A stretch of 64,000 nucleotides of DNA from Tilletia caries (lineage: Eukaryota > Basidiomycota > Exobasidiomycetes > Tilletiales > Tilletiaceae): NCBI GenBank assembly GCA_032718865.1, contig JALUTQ010000007.1, positions 682,001-746,000 on the forward strand, written 5' to 3'. Under the pieces are notes generated by a model, which worked only from the letters and a program-made list of their open reading frames with translations, did not search any database and was not told the DNA's origin. Shown piece after piece: positions 10,797 through 21,825 of the stretch (positions are counted from its first letter, which is position 1; each line of letters starts with the position of its first letter). A program made the position numbers and the translations under genes.

Positions 10797-12143
10797 ATGC
10801 TTCCTTCGACACCACACATCGTCCCCGCAGCTCGCGTTCAACAGTGGACTGACCGACAAGCGGCTGCTCAGCCGGCCTACCTTCCTCCTGCTGAACAACA
10901 ACTTTCTTCGCCCACGTCGTCTCCCGCTCCTTTCATCCCCGTTGACGACCGACCCGACCGCGTCGCCGTTTACCTCGACCGATACAATGCCCCTGCCAAC
11001 TACCCCCATCGCAATCATGGGGCGCCGATGAATTCCGACGTCTACGGTCATCCTCTCTGGATGTGCCCCCTCGTGGAGATGAACGTTCGGCGCCGCTACG
11101 AGGAATTCTTCTTGCATCTGGATCACCAGATCGACCACGTCGACCAGTCGTGGTCGAGACACGACGTCCTACAGCTTCTCCAGGACGTCATCGCCCAAGG
11201 CCTCTTCATCCTCCCGGACGTCGACGTCGACATGAGGGAGAACCTCTGCACCGGGAACTTTGGGTTAGTGACCTGCTGTGGGTTCAGTTCAGGATACGTT
11301 AAGGATAGGGTTCTTACTGACGATCTCTCCCAACCTCGTCCTTTGTTGAATTGCAGAGTCGAACGATGCTACCAGCTGGGACACTCGCCCTACCCCTTCC
11401 GTGGAGGTGCTCGAGAGGAGCTGCCGGGCATCGCTGCTTTCCCCTGCCGCCGCTGCTGGAGTTGCGCGCGGCTCCAGCACCCGATCCCTTCGCCTGTTGT
11501 CAGCGACGACGGCATCGGAGAAGACGACTCGCGGGACAACAGAGCGATTTCCCCTCTTCCTCCGCCTTCACTCGACTTCGGAGGTCTTGGGGTTACCTCC
11601 CCTTTCGCCTCGCCAGCAACTCTCGCGCTTGCTCTCGATGTTGACGAATCCGATTCCGACGTCGACAACGCCCGCTCTGCTCTTGCCGGGGACGAACAAG
11701 ATGGCGTCATCGATCAGGTCCGTGCTGCGTTGACCGAGAACGTCGTGGATGCCGAGCGCGTCGAACGCGACGAGGGTTACCCCCCTCTTGACTTCGAGGA
11801 CCACCCACGGGGGTTAGCACCACTTTGCTCCTCTCCGGCCCAGGACCGATCAGTACACGTCGTCGACCAGGTTTGCGGCGCTGCTGTGGCGGAAGGAACC
11901 GAGCGCTCTGCATTGGTCGTGGACGGACACTCTCAGCCTTCTCCTGCTCCCCTTGTCTTATCCCAATCCTCGTCCTCGGGCAACACGTCTTCCGCGGAGG
12001 GGAGCTTGTCGAACCGACCCGGAGGTTCGAAGCGGCCTATTACCGTTGACGACTCCGACCTGGACCAAGAGAACGCGCCGGGTCCATCGACGAAGAAGAA
12101 GGCGAGAATTGACTGGAGCTACGGTCGCAGGTCTCTCAGCTGA
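10797..12143 (+). CDS. Transposon-borne protein of unknown function
   Basis: The open frame encodes 448 aa from the ATG at 10797. I recognise no family. The N-terminal third has a moderately conserved look (HPLWMCPLVEMNVRRRYEEF) and the middle carries a Cys cluster (FPCRRCWSCARL). The C-terminal half is acidic and low in complexity, ending in a basic stretch (STKKKARIDWSYGRR) that resembles a nuclear signal. An intron of 93 nt (11264-11356, GT-AG) may or may not be spliced, because removing it preserves the frame. It lies inside the 20-kb element, so a role in transposition or its regulation is possible (inference only). Confidence 0.5.
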   Translation: MLPSTPHIVPAARVQQWTDRQAAAQPAYLPPAEQQLSSPTSSPAPFIPVDDRPDRVAVYLDRYNAPANYPHRNHGAPMNSDVYGHPLWMCPLVEMNVRRRYEEFFLHLDHQIDHVDQSWSRHDVLQLLQDVIAQGLFILPDVDVDMRENLCTGNFGLVTCCGFSSGYVKDRVLTDDLSQPRPLLNCRVERCYQLGHSPYPFRGGAREELPGIAAFPCRRCWSCARLQHPIPSPVVSDDGIGEDDSRDNRAISPLPPPSLDFGGLGVTSPFASPATLALALDVDESDSDVDNARSALAGDEQDGVIDQVRAALTENVVDAERVERDEGYPPLDFEDHPRGLAPLCSSPAQDRSVHVVDQVCGAAVAEGTERSALVVDGHSQPSPAPLVLSQSSSSGNTSSAEGSLSNRPGGSKRPITVDDSDLDQENAPGPSTKKKARIDWSYGRRSLS

Positions 12144-12753
12144 AGGGTTATTTACCTTCTTGGGTTATTTACCTGGTTTGACCCGGAGCAGCAGCAGGTC
12201 GACCCTTACTCAACAGCGTACGGCCACCCCGACCGGTACTCCTCTGTCCTCACATACCACCTCAAGTCGCCATCCTCTCGACGCCATCCTCTCATCAACA
12301 CACGCATACACACAGTTGGCAGACGCTCTGATCAACACTCCTCTCTCCTCGTTCCTCACCCATACATGGTTCACATGCTTACATGACACCGCTGCGCCGC
12401 GTTCGCTTGTAACTCTGGTCGACGTTCTTACGCCCGCCAGCCAGGACATGTACGCGTCATCTTCGAAAGCGGTAACTCTCGGCTGGAACGTTGAGGAAGC
12501 TCAGCACTGGCTCTATCGACGTTCCTTCTCTCTGGCGCTACTTCTGTCCCTCCTTAACGTGTGTGCTGTTGTTGCGTCCTCCAATCTTCTCCTATTTTCC
12601 GTCTTCCTTGTGCTTCTCCCTTGTTCCTTGTCTTCCTTCAGCGATTACTATCCTACGTCTATGAATCACGCGTACTTTGAGTTCAGATGCAGTCTGGGTG
12701 TTAGGACAGGACCTTCATTGAATTGCAATCACATCTACATGTCCTGGAACCCG
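12144..12753. other. Convergent non-coding stretch inside the transposon
   Basis: This is the 3' flank of two convergent transposon genes. It is pyrimidine-rich on the plus strand. I see no convincing exon. Confidence 0.5.
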
Positions 12754-13969
12754 TCAGAACTCTCCTAGAAATCGCTCGGCTGAGAAAAGGCGACCTGAGG
12801 GGCTCCACTTCCTCCTTTCCTGCCGTACCACCTGAGAGTCCGTCGCATCGATGTCGCCGTCGGCGATCCTCAGCAGTTCCGCGACCAGGACATCGTTGTG
12901 ATCTTGTTGTGATTTGATGACTCTCTGGGCGTTGTTGATGAACTTCTGCTTCCGTTCCTTCAACTCCTTCTCCTGCACATTCCGCTTGCTCTTGACGTTG
13001 CCCAGGTCCTCTCGAAGATCGTCTAAGTCCTCCTGGAGGTCTCTGATCTGCTCCGTCAGCTTGATGTTCTGTCGCGTTCGCTTGGCCAAGTCCGCTCGCA
13101 TGTCGAAGAACTCGCTGTCCAGTCTGCGTGCCGCCATTCGTTCTTGAGTCTTGAGGGCCTCCTCGAGCTTCTTGATCATTAGGTCCTTGGCCTTCTCCGT
13201 TTTGCCGAACGAAACCGTAAGTGTTTTGATATCCTCCTCATGTCTCTTCACCATTTCCCGCTGCTTCTGTTCCATCGATTCCTGCAACATCCTCATCTCC
13301 ACGTCCTTCTCGCTTTCTGTCGTCCGTCGCGCGTTCTTGAAGATGTGCAGGCGCTCTCTCGCTCTGGCGACGTCGTCGGTGAGTTCCGTCATCCTTTCTT
13401 GATCCTGTTCTCGCTGGACGCGCTCGTTCCATAGCTTGATCTCCAATGCGTTGGAGTGGAAGTTTTTCTCGGACCGTCCTTGCGCATAGATCGTCCGAGG
13501 CCGCTATGAACGGCTGTCTTGGGGCATCAGGCGCGAATTGGTGAAGGAGGAGTAGGGTTCGCTTCCGGGTGGTGGTGTAGATGTCTTCTCCGGTGTCGCT
13601 GTTGGCGCAATAGTGACGAGCGTACTCCCGTGTTTGATGGAACAGCTTGCGATCGCTGATGAGTCCTCTCCACTGCATAACATCTTGCGAGAGGTCAGCA
13701 GGGTCGAGTTCCGAGTCCGAGGCAAAGGAGAACGGGCTACCGGGGGCCTTGCGCTGCCGTTGAAGTCGGTCCTTCTCGTCTTCCGCATCCATGTTCGATC
13801 CGTATTCGGACGGCGCAGAACAAGCGTACGGAACCTCTTCGTGCAGTTGCTTCTTGATGGTGGCGAATCGGCGGGCCTGACTGATGTGGACCTCCAGGCG
13901 TTCTTCTATGCGCGACGGCATTCCGATTTGGTCTTCTGCTGGCTCGTTCTTGCCTCTGTGGTCCGCCAT
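12754..13969 (-). CDS. Transposon-borne coiled-coil protein, frame interrupted
   Basis: Two overlapping minus-strand frames form one likely product. The N-terminal frame starts at the ATG at 13969 (MADHRGKNEPAED) and stays plausible down to about 13490. The C-terminal frame (about 13490-12754) is a long, charged coiled coil with heptad-like Glu/Lys/Arg/Leu content (KLTEQIRDLQEDLDDLRED). I found no GT-AG intron joining them. A 1-base indel near 13480-13510 would explain the break, as would an overlooked splice. A conserved-looking open stretch upstream (about 14160-13985) could be an extra 5' exon. No enzymatic domain was recognised. The protein may act as an accessory or multimerising factor of the transposon. 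Confidence 0.45.
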
Positions 13970-14865
13970 CTTGCTGATCAGTGAATGGGGGTGCGTGGGT
14001 GGTCGTTAACAACATCGTGTCGTCCGGAAGGGGGCGTTGGGAGCAAGGTCGACGCGGGGGCTCTATTGGGTGAGGTATTGCCACCTTTGACGACACTGAG
14101 TCCCGAGGTATTCGGAGTGAGATTGATGGTGTTGATGCTGTTGTCGGTTATCGGGTCGAGAATTGTCGAGTTCTGCTGAAGCCACCCCGTCGTCCGAACA
14201 CCTCATACCAGGATGCCAGGTATTGTAGCTGTTGGAACACCTCCCAATCCTTTTCTGCTGCGCTCAGCTGTTTTCTCTCCATCTCATCTACTGACTCCTG
14301 TCCGCACCTCTTCACTTCTGCCTCCCTCCGTCCCTTCACCATCGTTTCGCTCTACCTCACTTTCTTACTGCACCACTCGCCTCCTTTTCCAGCTGTCGCC
14401 ATCTTCTAGATACTCTACCCCCTCCTTTCACCCCTGTCGGCTTTCACACCGACGCTGTTGCGTCTCTCCCGCATTCCAGCCAGCCCAGCCGCACCGCAGC
14501 GGAAGTTGGACGGTGCTCCGCTTCAGCTCGTCGATATTCGTTTTGTACGATTTCTGCACTCCAACTCACTGTCCCGAAGCGAAGCCCGCAGTCGCAGTTC
14601 TCACTCAGTATACCACGCAGACGACCATCGAGCCTCCAACAAACTCGGCACTACAAGCTTGGAACTTCGGCTTCTCAAGAGACAAGGGAGGCAACATCCA
14701 TATAAGAAGACAAACCCTCCCTCAAGGCTGCCGCGGCTCGACTGGAACGGTTGAACAGGGCCTAATTGTGAGTTTCGCTGCCAGAACATGTTTTGACGTT
14801 CTGTTTCGTTCGCTGACCTCTTGTTTCTCCTCCCATGATTCGCAGCATCTTCTGGATCGCCTCCG
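13970..14865. other. Divergent promoter region between transposon genes
   Basis: This interval separates the coiled-coil gene (-) from the transposase gene (+). It contains pyrimidine-rich leaders. A possible 5' exon of the coiled-coil gene lies at about 13985-14160 on the minus strand. Confidence 0.4.
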
Positions 14866-17800
14866 ATGTCATCACGGTCGCGGGACAGACTGGTTCTGTG
14901 TGTTTGCTCTCGGTGCGTGCATGCGGTCCCGGGGGGCCGTCAGATTCCAACATCAGACCGCCGTCAACATCTCGGTCGGGATCTAGAGCGGGGACTCCGA
15001 GGTTCGGCTCCGAGTCGCTCGACGTCGCTCCTTCCAGCTGCTTCAACCTCGGCGATCGCTCGAGCTCGTTCCTTCAGCCCGCCGGTGCCACCATTTGGAC
15101 GTTCATCAGGTTCATCAGACTCGATACGGCCTGACTCTGTGAGCATGCTTCTTGACTCTATTTCACGGTCTGTCTCTTCGTTTCTGATCATGGAATCTTT
15201 CCCCACATAGGAGTTGTCCTCTCGGAGCGCCCCGTCGACTTCAGCAACGGGTTCTCGAATCGAAGAGCACGCTGCGATGGACGTGGACGTGGACCTGCCC
15301 GAACCGGACCACAGCGTCCGGACCGAGTCCAACGATGTCCCATGGCTGCGGTTATTCATGATTCTCGTTTTATGGCTGTCATGCGCTCGGGGACTGTCGA
15401 GAGCGTGTGCCAACGTCATCCTGGTCTTCGTCCGGGAACTGCTACTGCCGGCCCACAACGTAACCTCTCCTCGACATATCGCCACCGTCCGCAAGCAACT
15501 AGGACACAAGAACTCGATGGTGAAGTACGTCGTCTGCCCAAAAGACGCCTGCCAGGCATGTTGGATCGTCAGTCTCGCTCCGCCCCTCTGTAACTTGTGC
15601 CGGACGCCACTCTTTCATCCCGACAGGAACGACAGGCCGATCAGCTACTTCCATTACGGCTCGGTCATCAGATTCCTTCAAGAATGCTTCGAGGATAATG
15701 GATTCGAAGACCTAGTCAATCACTGGCGCGATCGGTCCCATCGATCGACTTTAGCCGACATATAGGATGGAACGGCATGGGATGCCGATGGTTTCATGCA
15801 CAACCGCCTCCATCTTCGGCTCACTCTGGGGGTTGACTGGTTCAATCCACACAGCTTCTCCAACACGGCGTCCTACACCATCGGCGCGGTCTCTCTGCGG
15901 ATCGAGAATCTCCCTCCATGGATGCGCAATCGTCCGGAATACATGCACGTAGCAGCCGTGCTTCCCGGTCCTCGACAGACAGGCGAAGCGGGTTTGAACG
16001 CTGCTTTGAAGCCGCTCATCGACGAACTCCGGCAATTGAGCGAAGGAGTGCACGTACACACTCCTGGCTATCCCCTCACTCGCACCCTCCGCGCGAAACT
16101 TCTCATGGCCCTGGGGGATACGCCAGCTCGTGCGAAGTTAGCTGGCTTCCCAAGTCACTCGCAGTCAGGGCGGTGGTGTGGGCATTGCCTTGCCGACTCT
16201 GCGTCCTGGGTCGAGGAGCTGGTACGTCAAGAGGTCCCGACACTTCGTAATTCAGACTCACATCGGACAGCCGCCTTTCTCGTCAAGGATAACGCCGGAG
16301 CGCGAGAGGATACTCTGCGGTCCAGTGCTGCGACATGGACGGCTCTCTACGATCTTCCATATTGGCGGTCGGTCACCGACGTTCCCGTCGACGCTATGCA
16401 TGCCCTGCATCTCGGCGCCTGTAAGAGGTTCTGGCACGCGACCCTTGTCGACGGACATCTTCTGCCCTCGCAGTTCCCGATCATTGGCGAAGTCATTTCC
16501 TCAGCTTCGTACCCGCGAAACCTGACAGCGATCCGACCCAACTTCGGAACCAAGAGCGGAGGGTCACCAACATCGGACGCTTGGTCGACATTCGCGCGCT
16601 TCCTGCTACCCCTCGTCTTGGCATCACACTGGTCAGAAGACTTGGCGATCGACGGTTCTCAAGTGTTCAGCATCCAACACAAGTCCTTCCGCCCCGCCGG
16701 TCTCTCCGCAGGCGCGCCGACTCCGATGTTTCATTGCACCGTTCTGGTCCGACATCTCGTCACCATGGCGGCCGACCTCAGCCTGATGACGCATATCGTG
16801 CAACAGACGGAGTTCACAGAGGCTCGACTGAGTGAGCTTGATCGTGTTATCGGAGACCACATATCTTCCATAGCCGACCACATCGATCCCCGTTGGCCGG
16901 TGCCCAATCACCACGCCCTCACCCACCTTCCTGACCATATCCGGCGATTCGGACCACCGCGGGAGTTCTGGTTTTACTCGATGGAACGCTTGAACGGCTT
17001 CCTCAAGAAGGTGAGTGCTGTGTGATAGCTGTGACTGGTGTACCAGGTGACTGACATGGGCATTCTCTTTCCAGACGCTCACGAATGAACACCATGGCGG
17101 AGAATTGGAAGCGACAATGCAGGACAACCACGCACTATATCGGACTGTGCAACGCCAAATCCGAGGACTGGGCAATTCCGCCCAGGAGAATGCCTTCCGC
17201 AAACTTCTTTTCGACCAGAGCTCATCCCACGACCCGTTTCAACGCGATACCGATGATCTGGGCTACTCTTCGAACTTGGCGACAGTTTGTGGCAAAGGCG
17301 ACCCAATCATCCTGGAGGCCGACATCGTCAACGGCATCGTCACGATGATCAACGACACCAGAGGGAGTGCAGATCCTCTGGCGGTACCAGATGCGCCGCT
17401 ACATTCCAGGTACCAACGCCCAGAAGGGCTGAACGGCGGGGAAGCGCTTCGGATCAGCTACATGGCGACCAGTTTTCCTTCAATCACTCTCCGAGCTGGC
17501 ACAATCTCCCCGGCTCGATCTCGCGCAAACGTGGCGAAAGGGGCATCAAATGTGATCGTCACCACGAACGAAGGACATCGACCTGGCGAACTCCTCGCCG
17601 TGTTCGATCACACTCACTCCAACCCACGCTTGGGTCAGTTGGTAAAGAGGACCTACGCGGAGGTCATCGTCTACCGCCTCGTAGATTGGCCGGAACAGCA
17701 CCCCCTGGCTCCGCGAGCGACTCGTCTCGGTTACTTTCTTTTCAGCACAGATGCACCGGAACGCAGAGTTGTTCCGATAGCCAACATCGTGGACACCTAT

Positions 17801-17869
17801 GTGGCAGCGACAGCAAAGCACATCGTCGGCAACGATGCTGCTAGGTTCGCGGCAAGGCTACATCCCTAA
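14866..17869 (+). pseudogene. Tnp2-like transposase (Transposase_21 type) with one in-frame TAG
   Basis: Three exons (14866-15138, 15211-17010, 17075-17869) join in frame to a product of about 955 positions. After a Ser/Arg-rich N-terminus comes a Cys-containing segment (VKYVVCPKDACQACW and CNLCRTPLF). The core matches Tnp2-type transposases of CACTA-like elements: LTLGVDWFNPHS, SLRIENLPPWMRNRPE, AAVLPGPRQ, ALKPLIDEL, GRWCGHCL, DAMHALHLGACKRFW, and the late FWFYSMERLNGFLKK block before the last intron. A TAG codon at 15763-15765 interrupts the frame just before DGTAWDADGF, where the family usually has Tyr. No credible intron removes it. Without readthrough the product would lose the whole catalytic region, so I call it a pseudogene with a single lesion. 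Confidence 0.82.
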
Positions 17870-18470
17870 CGTCGACAACCAACACCGCAATCAACCTATA
17901 GATCCGCATGCTCCCTCCCTGCTCCCTCCTTCCACACTCCGCAGTCTCAAACTCTCAAGTCACCTCCCGTCTCCATCCACCCCGAGCCGGCACCTCTCCG
18001 GCCGCATCGGCCAGCGACAGCGTTCACGCTGCCTGGCCTTGTCGCCAGCTCATCCGACCCGCTTGCGACATGAGAACCAGTGAAGACGCGACTATCACGA
18101 CGCATTCGATGAGGTCGTAACACACTCCCGGCAAGCACGAGCACCGTCTCTCCGATCTGGTCGTGCCGGCACCAAAGGCTCCTACCCATCCACCTCTTGG
18201 ACCACCCACAACCTTCCCAAACCTCGTCAATCGTTCACCACAGATCGGACCATCGTCCCACTGCGTCCTCGACATTCTACGACCTCGCCCTTTGGACCTC
18301 ACCCTCTTAGCGCTCGAGAACATCAGCTAGGGCACACAACAGAGCAGAGCAGCAGAGCAGAGCATGGGTCATATCGGAGATTCGAATTGTCAAGCATGTA
18401 TACAAGGATGTGAGTTCTTACGCCTCCGTCCGACGAACCGGCATAGCCAATAGCAGGCTCTGACGCATCT
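17870..18470. other. Convergent non-coding stretch inside the transposon
   Basis: This is the 3' flank of the transposase gene (+) and of the 711-aa gene (-). I see no exon or repeat. Confidence 0.5.
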
Positions 18471-20676
18471 CTACTCCATCAGCTCCCCACTCCCAACACT
18501 CGCATCGTTCTCGCCATCGACAGCACGGGTGGCGGGCATGTCCGGGAGGCCTTGAAAGCTGAACAAGGGTTGGACAGTGACCGGATCCTCCCTTTCGACG
18601 CCAAGAGTGGAGTTGGCCGTTCCGTCTCCGGACGCTCCTGATGCGGACGCAGAAGCAAACGCTCGGTCCAAGGCCTGGTCCAGGGCGGTCGTCGACGACG
18701 ACGACGGCCACATCAACGGCTCCGGTTCGAGGGTAGAGCGGCATTGCTGTTCGAGCATCGAGCGGAATGACGAGCGGAATGAACCCAGCATGTCGGCACT
18801 GGAGGCGACAGAGTGCTCACCGGTGAAGGGCCCCACATTGGGCAATAGGTGCGGGTCACAGTTGGGGTGTCGATCGACGTAGTCGGCATGAATCATCCAT
18901 TTGCGGCATTCCGGGGGCACTGCTCGTTCCGGTATACGTTGGACACTATCGATGACTCGGTACCTGGTCGGAGGGAGGTTGACGTCGAGCGACCGGAGCG
19001 CGTTGGTCGCCTGGTCGGACCGGAAGTCGGGGATCCGGCAGAGCCGAGTGATCTTCTTCGTTGGAGTTCCCGGGACGGTCTCCGCCTCACTCTCTTCCGC
19101 ACTCTGAAGCTCTTCTCGGTACAAGGCTTCCTGAAGAAGGTCGTGGCCCTGAGTCTGCGAAGCTGCCTGCGACCCCGAGTTGCCCAGGACCATATTCTTG
19201 GCGACCTGATACCATCGAGCACCCTTGCCCGTCAGGCGCTTGCGACGGCGTTGATCCTGGTTGATTTTGGCCCAGCGCGCCTTGACCTCGTCCCTGGTTC
19301 CGTTGTGCAACTGGTTGTACCGGTCCTTCATGTGGGTCCATGAACGCTTCAGCCAACCGTTCATCAACTGCGACGGCGTCAAGCCAGGGGGCAGGCCGAA
19401 CTCTTCGTGGTCATCGATCATCTTCTGAAGAACGGGGGAGATGCCTTCGAAGTTGGGCGACGCATTCCAGGCTCGGTCCGGTCGGATTCGCAACTCGCGG
19501 TAACGGAGCTGCCCATCTGCGGCGACGACAGATTCGGGGGCGGGCTGCTCGCCTGGCAGAGGCTCATAGGAGGGAGGATGATACGCGATCTCGGAAGGAT
19601 CCGCGGGATATTTCAGCTCGTAGATCTTGGAACAGGTATCGGCCGCACCTCGGCCAACGGCAAGGCCGGCGGCGGTATTGAGCAAACGCTTGAACCCAGC
19701 TTGGGCGAGGACCTTGGTGTGCTCCTTGAAGACCAGCTTGACCTTCTTGGGACCGGCAGTCGACGAACCGGCGACGGCAGCTGAGGCGACGACAGGACGA
19801 GCTGCGACATCGGCAATATCGACCTTCATCGACTCCATTGCATCGACGAGCTGGTCAAGGCGGGTGTTGACGGCCTGATCAACCTCGTGCAAAGCACCGA
19901 AGTACTTCTCCAAGGAATCGTGGTTGATGCGAAGGTACACGTTCCCGTCGTCCGAAGGTCGAAGTTCGTCGCTACCATCGGTGCGAAGGACCTGCGCGTG
20001 GAAGCTGTCGACGACGACAGAGTACTTCTGCAGCATCGTATCGACACGAGTTTGCGAAACCGTCCGCATTTCTTCGTAGACGGACTTCATGCTGGCCTTC
20101 ACCCAGGCTTGGATCTGGGTATCGATCCGGGCGACGACCTAGAGAGGAGATGAACCCAGATCAGTGAGTACGTTGACCACTTCCCATTCAGGGAGCACGC
20201 TGACTCACCTCTACTTCATTCAAGTATCGCTTGGCAACGGTCTTGTCCGTCGGACCCGTCTTGCGGCCGGAGGCGGCTGCAGCGGCAGCCGGGTCTTTGG
20301 CGGGCGCAGGAGGTGCAGGTGAAGCAGGAGGGACGACTGGCGTCGTCAGCAGTCCCTGTTGCCCAAGGGCGGCGGGGATCTGTCCATTGTGAAGGGGAAA
20401 CGAGCCGTAGTGGCCAAGATGCGGACCATGCTGGTGGAGCGGGCCGTATTGGTGCGAAGGCTGGTGCTGATGATACTGGGCATGCTGAGGGCCATGATGG
20501 TGGGTACCGGAGTGATGGTGCTGAGGAGGACCATAGACCGTACTCGAAGGTGAGGACGGGTATGAGTGTGGCTGCTGATACATCGGACTGACTTGACTGC
20601 CTTCTTCCATGTAGGACCGAACGACATCAAGCGAACCCTGAGAGGGGTTGAAGCCGAACCTCGACTGCAACGACAT
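18471..20676 (-). CDS. Transposon-borne 711-aa protein, possible accessory DNA-binding factor
   Basis: Two exons (20676-20209 and 20138-18471) join in phase to 711 aa. I chose the ATG of MSLQSRFGF; the frame is open further upstream but only from a TTG. The N-terminus is rich in His, Gln and Pro, followed by an Ala/Lys-rich segment. The centre is helical (VARIDTQIQAWVKASMKSVY). A Trp- and Arg-rich segment (MNGWLKRSWTHMKDRYNQLH, then KARWAKINQDQRRRKR) could bind nucleic acid. CACTA elements often encode a second, DNA-binding protein beside the transposase, and this gene sits in the matching place (inference). I do not recognise a named domain. A TATA box lies 200 bp upstream. Confidence 0.6.
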
Positions 20677-21445
20677 GACGGGTGAGTCGCGAAGGGAAGG
20701 GGTTGTTGCCGGGTGTGCTGTGACTGACAACGAATTGGCCTATCGCAGATGAGGAGGAGCGAGGACTGAGGAGGGTGAAAGGGAAGAGAGAGGAGACGAA
20801 GGAGAAGGGAGAGGAGGGAAATGAAGGTGAGGGTGAGTAGGATACAGTTGCAGATCGACCGATGAAGAGCGCTGCTTATATACCCTTTCAAGTTCGCAGA
20901 CTCTTTCCGGTCCAACGCTCGCAACGTACCAGCCATCAGGTGAGTCGTCAGGCTCGGTAGACGACGTGTTGGCAACAAGACGAGTAACCTTGGCTGACAC
21001 TATCCCACCCTCCGTAGGACACAGCAACGCAACACGCCAGTTCAAGTGAGTTCTAACCCAGCCGACTACGACAGCAACAGGAGCCTAACCTCACGCACGT
21101 TCACTACATCATACGCAGAGTTGTTCACGCAGGACGGGGCCGGCCTCGCTACACACCAAATTCCATCAACGGCGACTGGCATTCCGTCAACGGCGACTGG
21201 AGCAGGAGGGACAGCGCGAGCAAGACAGCGTTCGTGACAGCGTTCGCGACTCGAGCAAGACGGCGATCACGACTCCTACAAGCGAGACGGCGAGAGCAAG
21301 GCGGCGATCGAGCAAGCGCGGTGGCGGGCGGGGCTGTGAAGGGAATGAACGAGGGTGGTGAGTGGGGGTTATCTTCATCAAGCGGAGGGCAGGCAAGCAG
21401 AGCAGGGCGACAAACGACCGTCCGACCGTCTACCCACGGATGCGG
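20677..21445. other. Upstream region of the 711-aa transposon gene
   Basis: The region contains the TATA box at 20875-20882 and a promoter-like stretch up to the retrotransposon insertion. Short direct repeats occur at about 21165-21200 (two copies of ATTCC[A/G]TCAACGGCGACTGG). I see no convincing gene. Confidence 0.45.
20875..20882 (-). promoter_or_regulatory. TATA box of the 711-aa transposon gene
   Basis: On the minus strand the sequence reads TATATAAG, about 200 bp upstream of the chosen ATG. Confidence 0.5.
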
Positions 21446-21450
21446 GAGCC
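21446..21450. repeat. Left target-site duplication of the retrotransposon
   Basis: GAGCC directly precedes the 5' LTR. The same five bases directly follow the 3' LTR at 28305-28309. Confidence 0.85.
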
Positions 21451-21739
21451 TGTGCTAGACGGGTCAGGCCTTTCTTTCTTTCTTTTTCTCTACTGCTCTC
21501 GCTTCCGGAGATAGTGGCTCCACGTGGCAACTCCACGTGGACTCACTATCTTATCTCCCTTTCTCTCTTATCTTTCTTGCTCGCTCCCCTCACGTCGCTA
21601 CCTTTCCCTTTGTCCTCTCTCGGCCGAGTGCCTTCCCTCTCTCGTGCTCGTCACCTTCTCGCTGCTCCCTGCACTTGTACTTACTTGCTCCGGACATGGA
21701 ATCACAACTCTGAAGCACTTGTATAGCTAGTCTATTACA
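21451..21739 (+). repeat. 5' LTR (289 bp)
   Basis: It starts TG and ends CA, and matches 28016-28304 over its full length with no difference that I could find by eye. A palindromic CCACGTGGCAACTCCACGTGG-type motif (two CCACGTGG copies) sits near position 80 and could be an E-box-like promoter element. Confidence 0.92.
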
Positions 21740-21751
21740 TGGTGATGAGAG
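21740..21751 (+). other. Possible primer-binding site
   Basis: TGGTGATGAGAG begins directly after the 5' LTR. A TGG start is what a tRNA 3' CCA end would pair with. I cannot assign the tRNA. Confidence 0.4.
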
Positions 21752-21825
21752 TATAGATTCCAAGTTTACACTGAACGACAGAAGGAACACACCCACCCCC
21801 AGCCATCTCCCCACTCACATTCGCC

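Noticed and set aside
15715..15765. Possible 51-nt intron removing the transposase TAG
   Set aside because: The donor would be GTCAAT, unlike the GTGAGT-type donors of this genome, and splicing would remove a segment (VNHWRDR) that looks conserved in the family.
21524..21730. 68-codon frame inside each LTR
   Set aside because: It occurs identically in both LTRs and is a by-product of the repeat. No domain is present.
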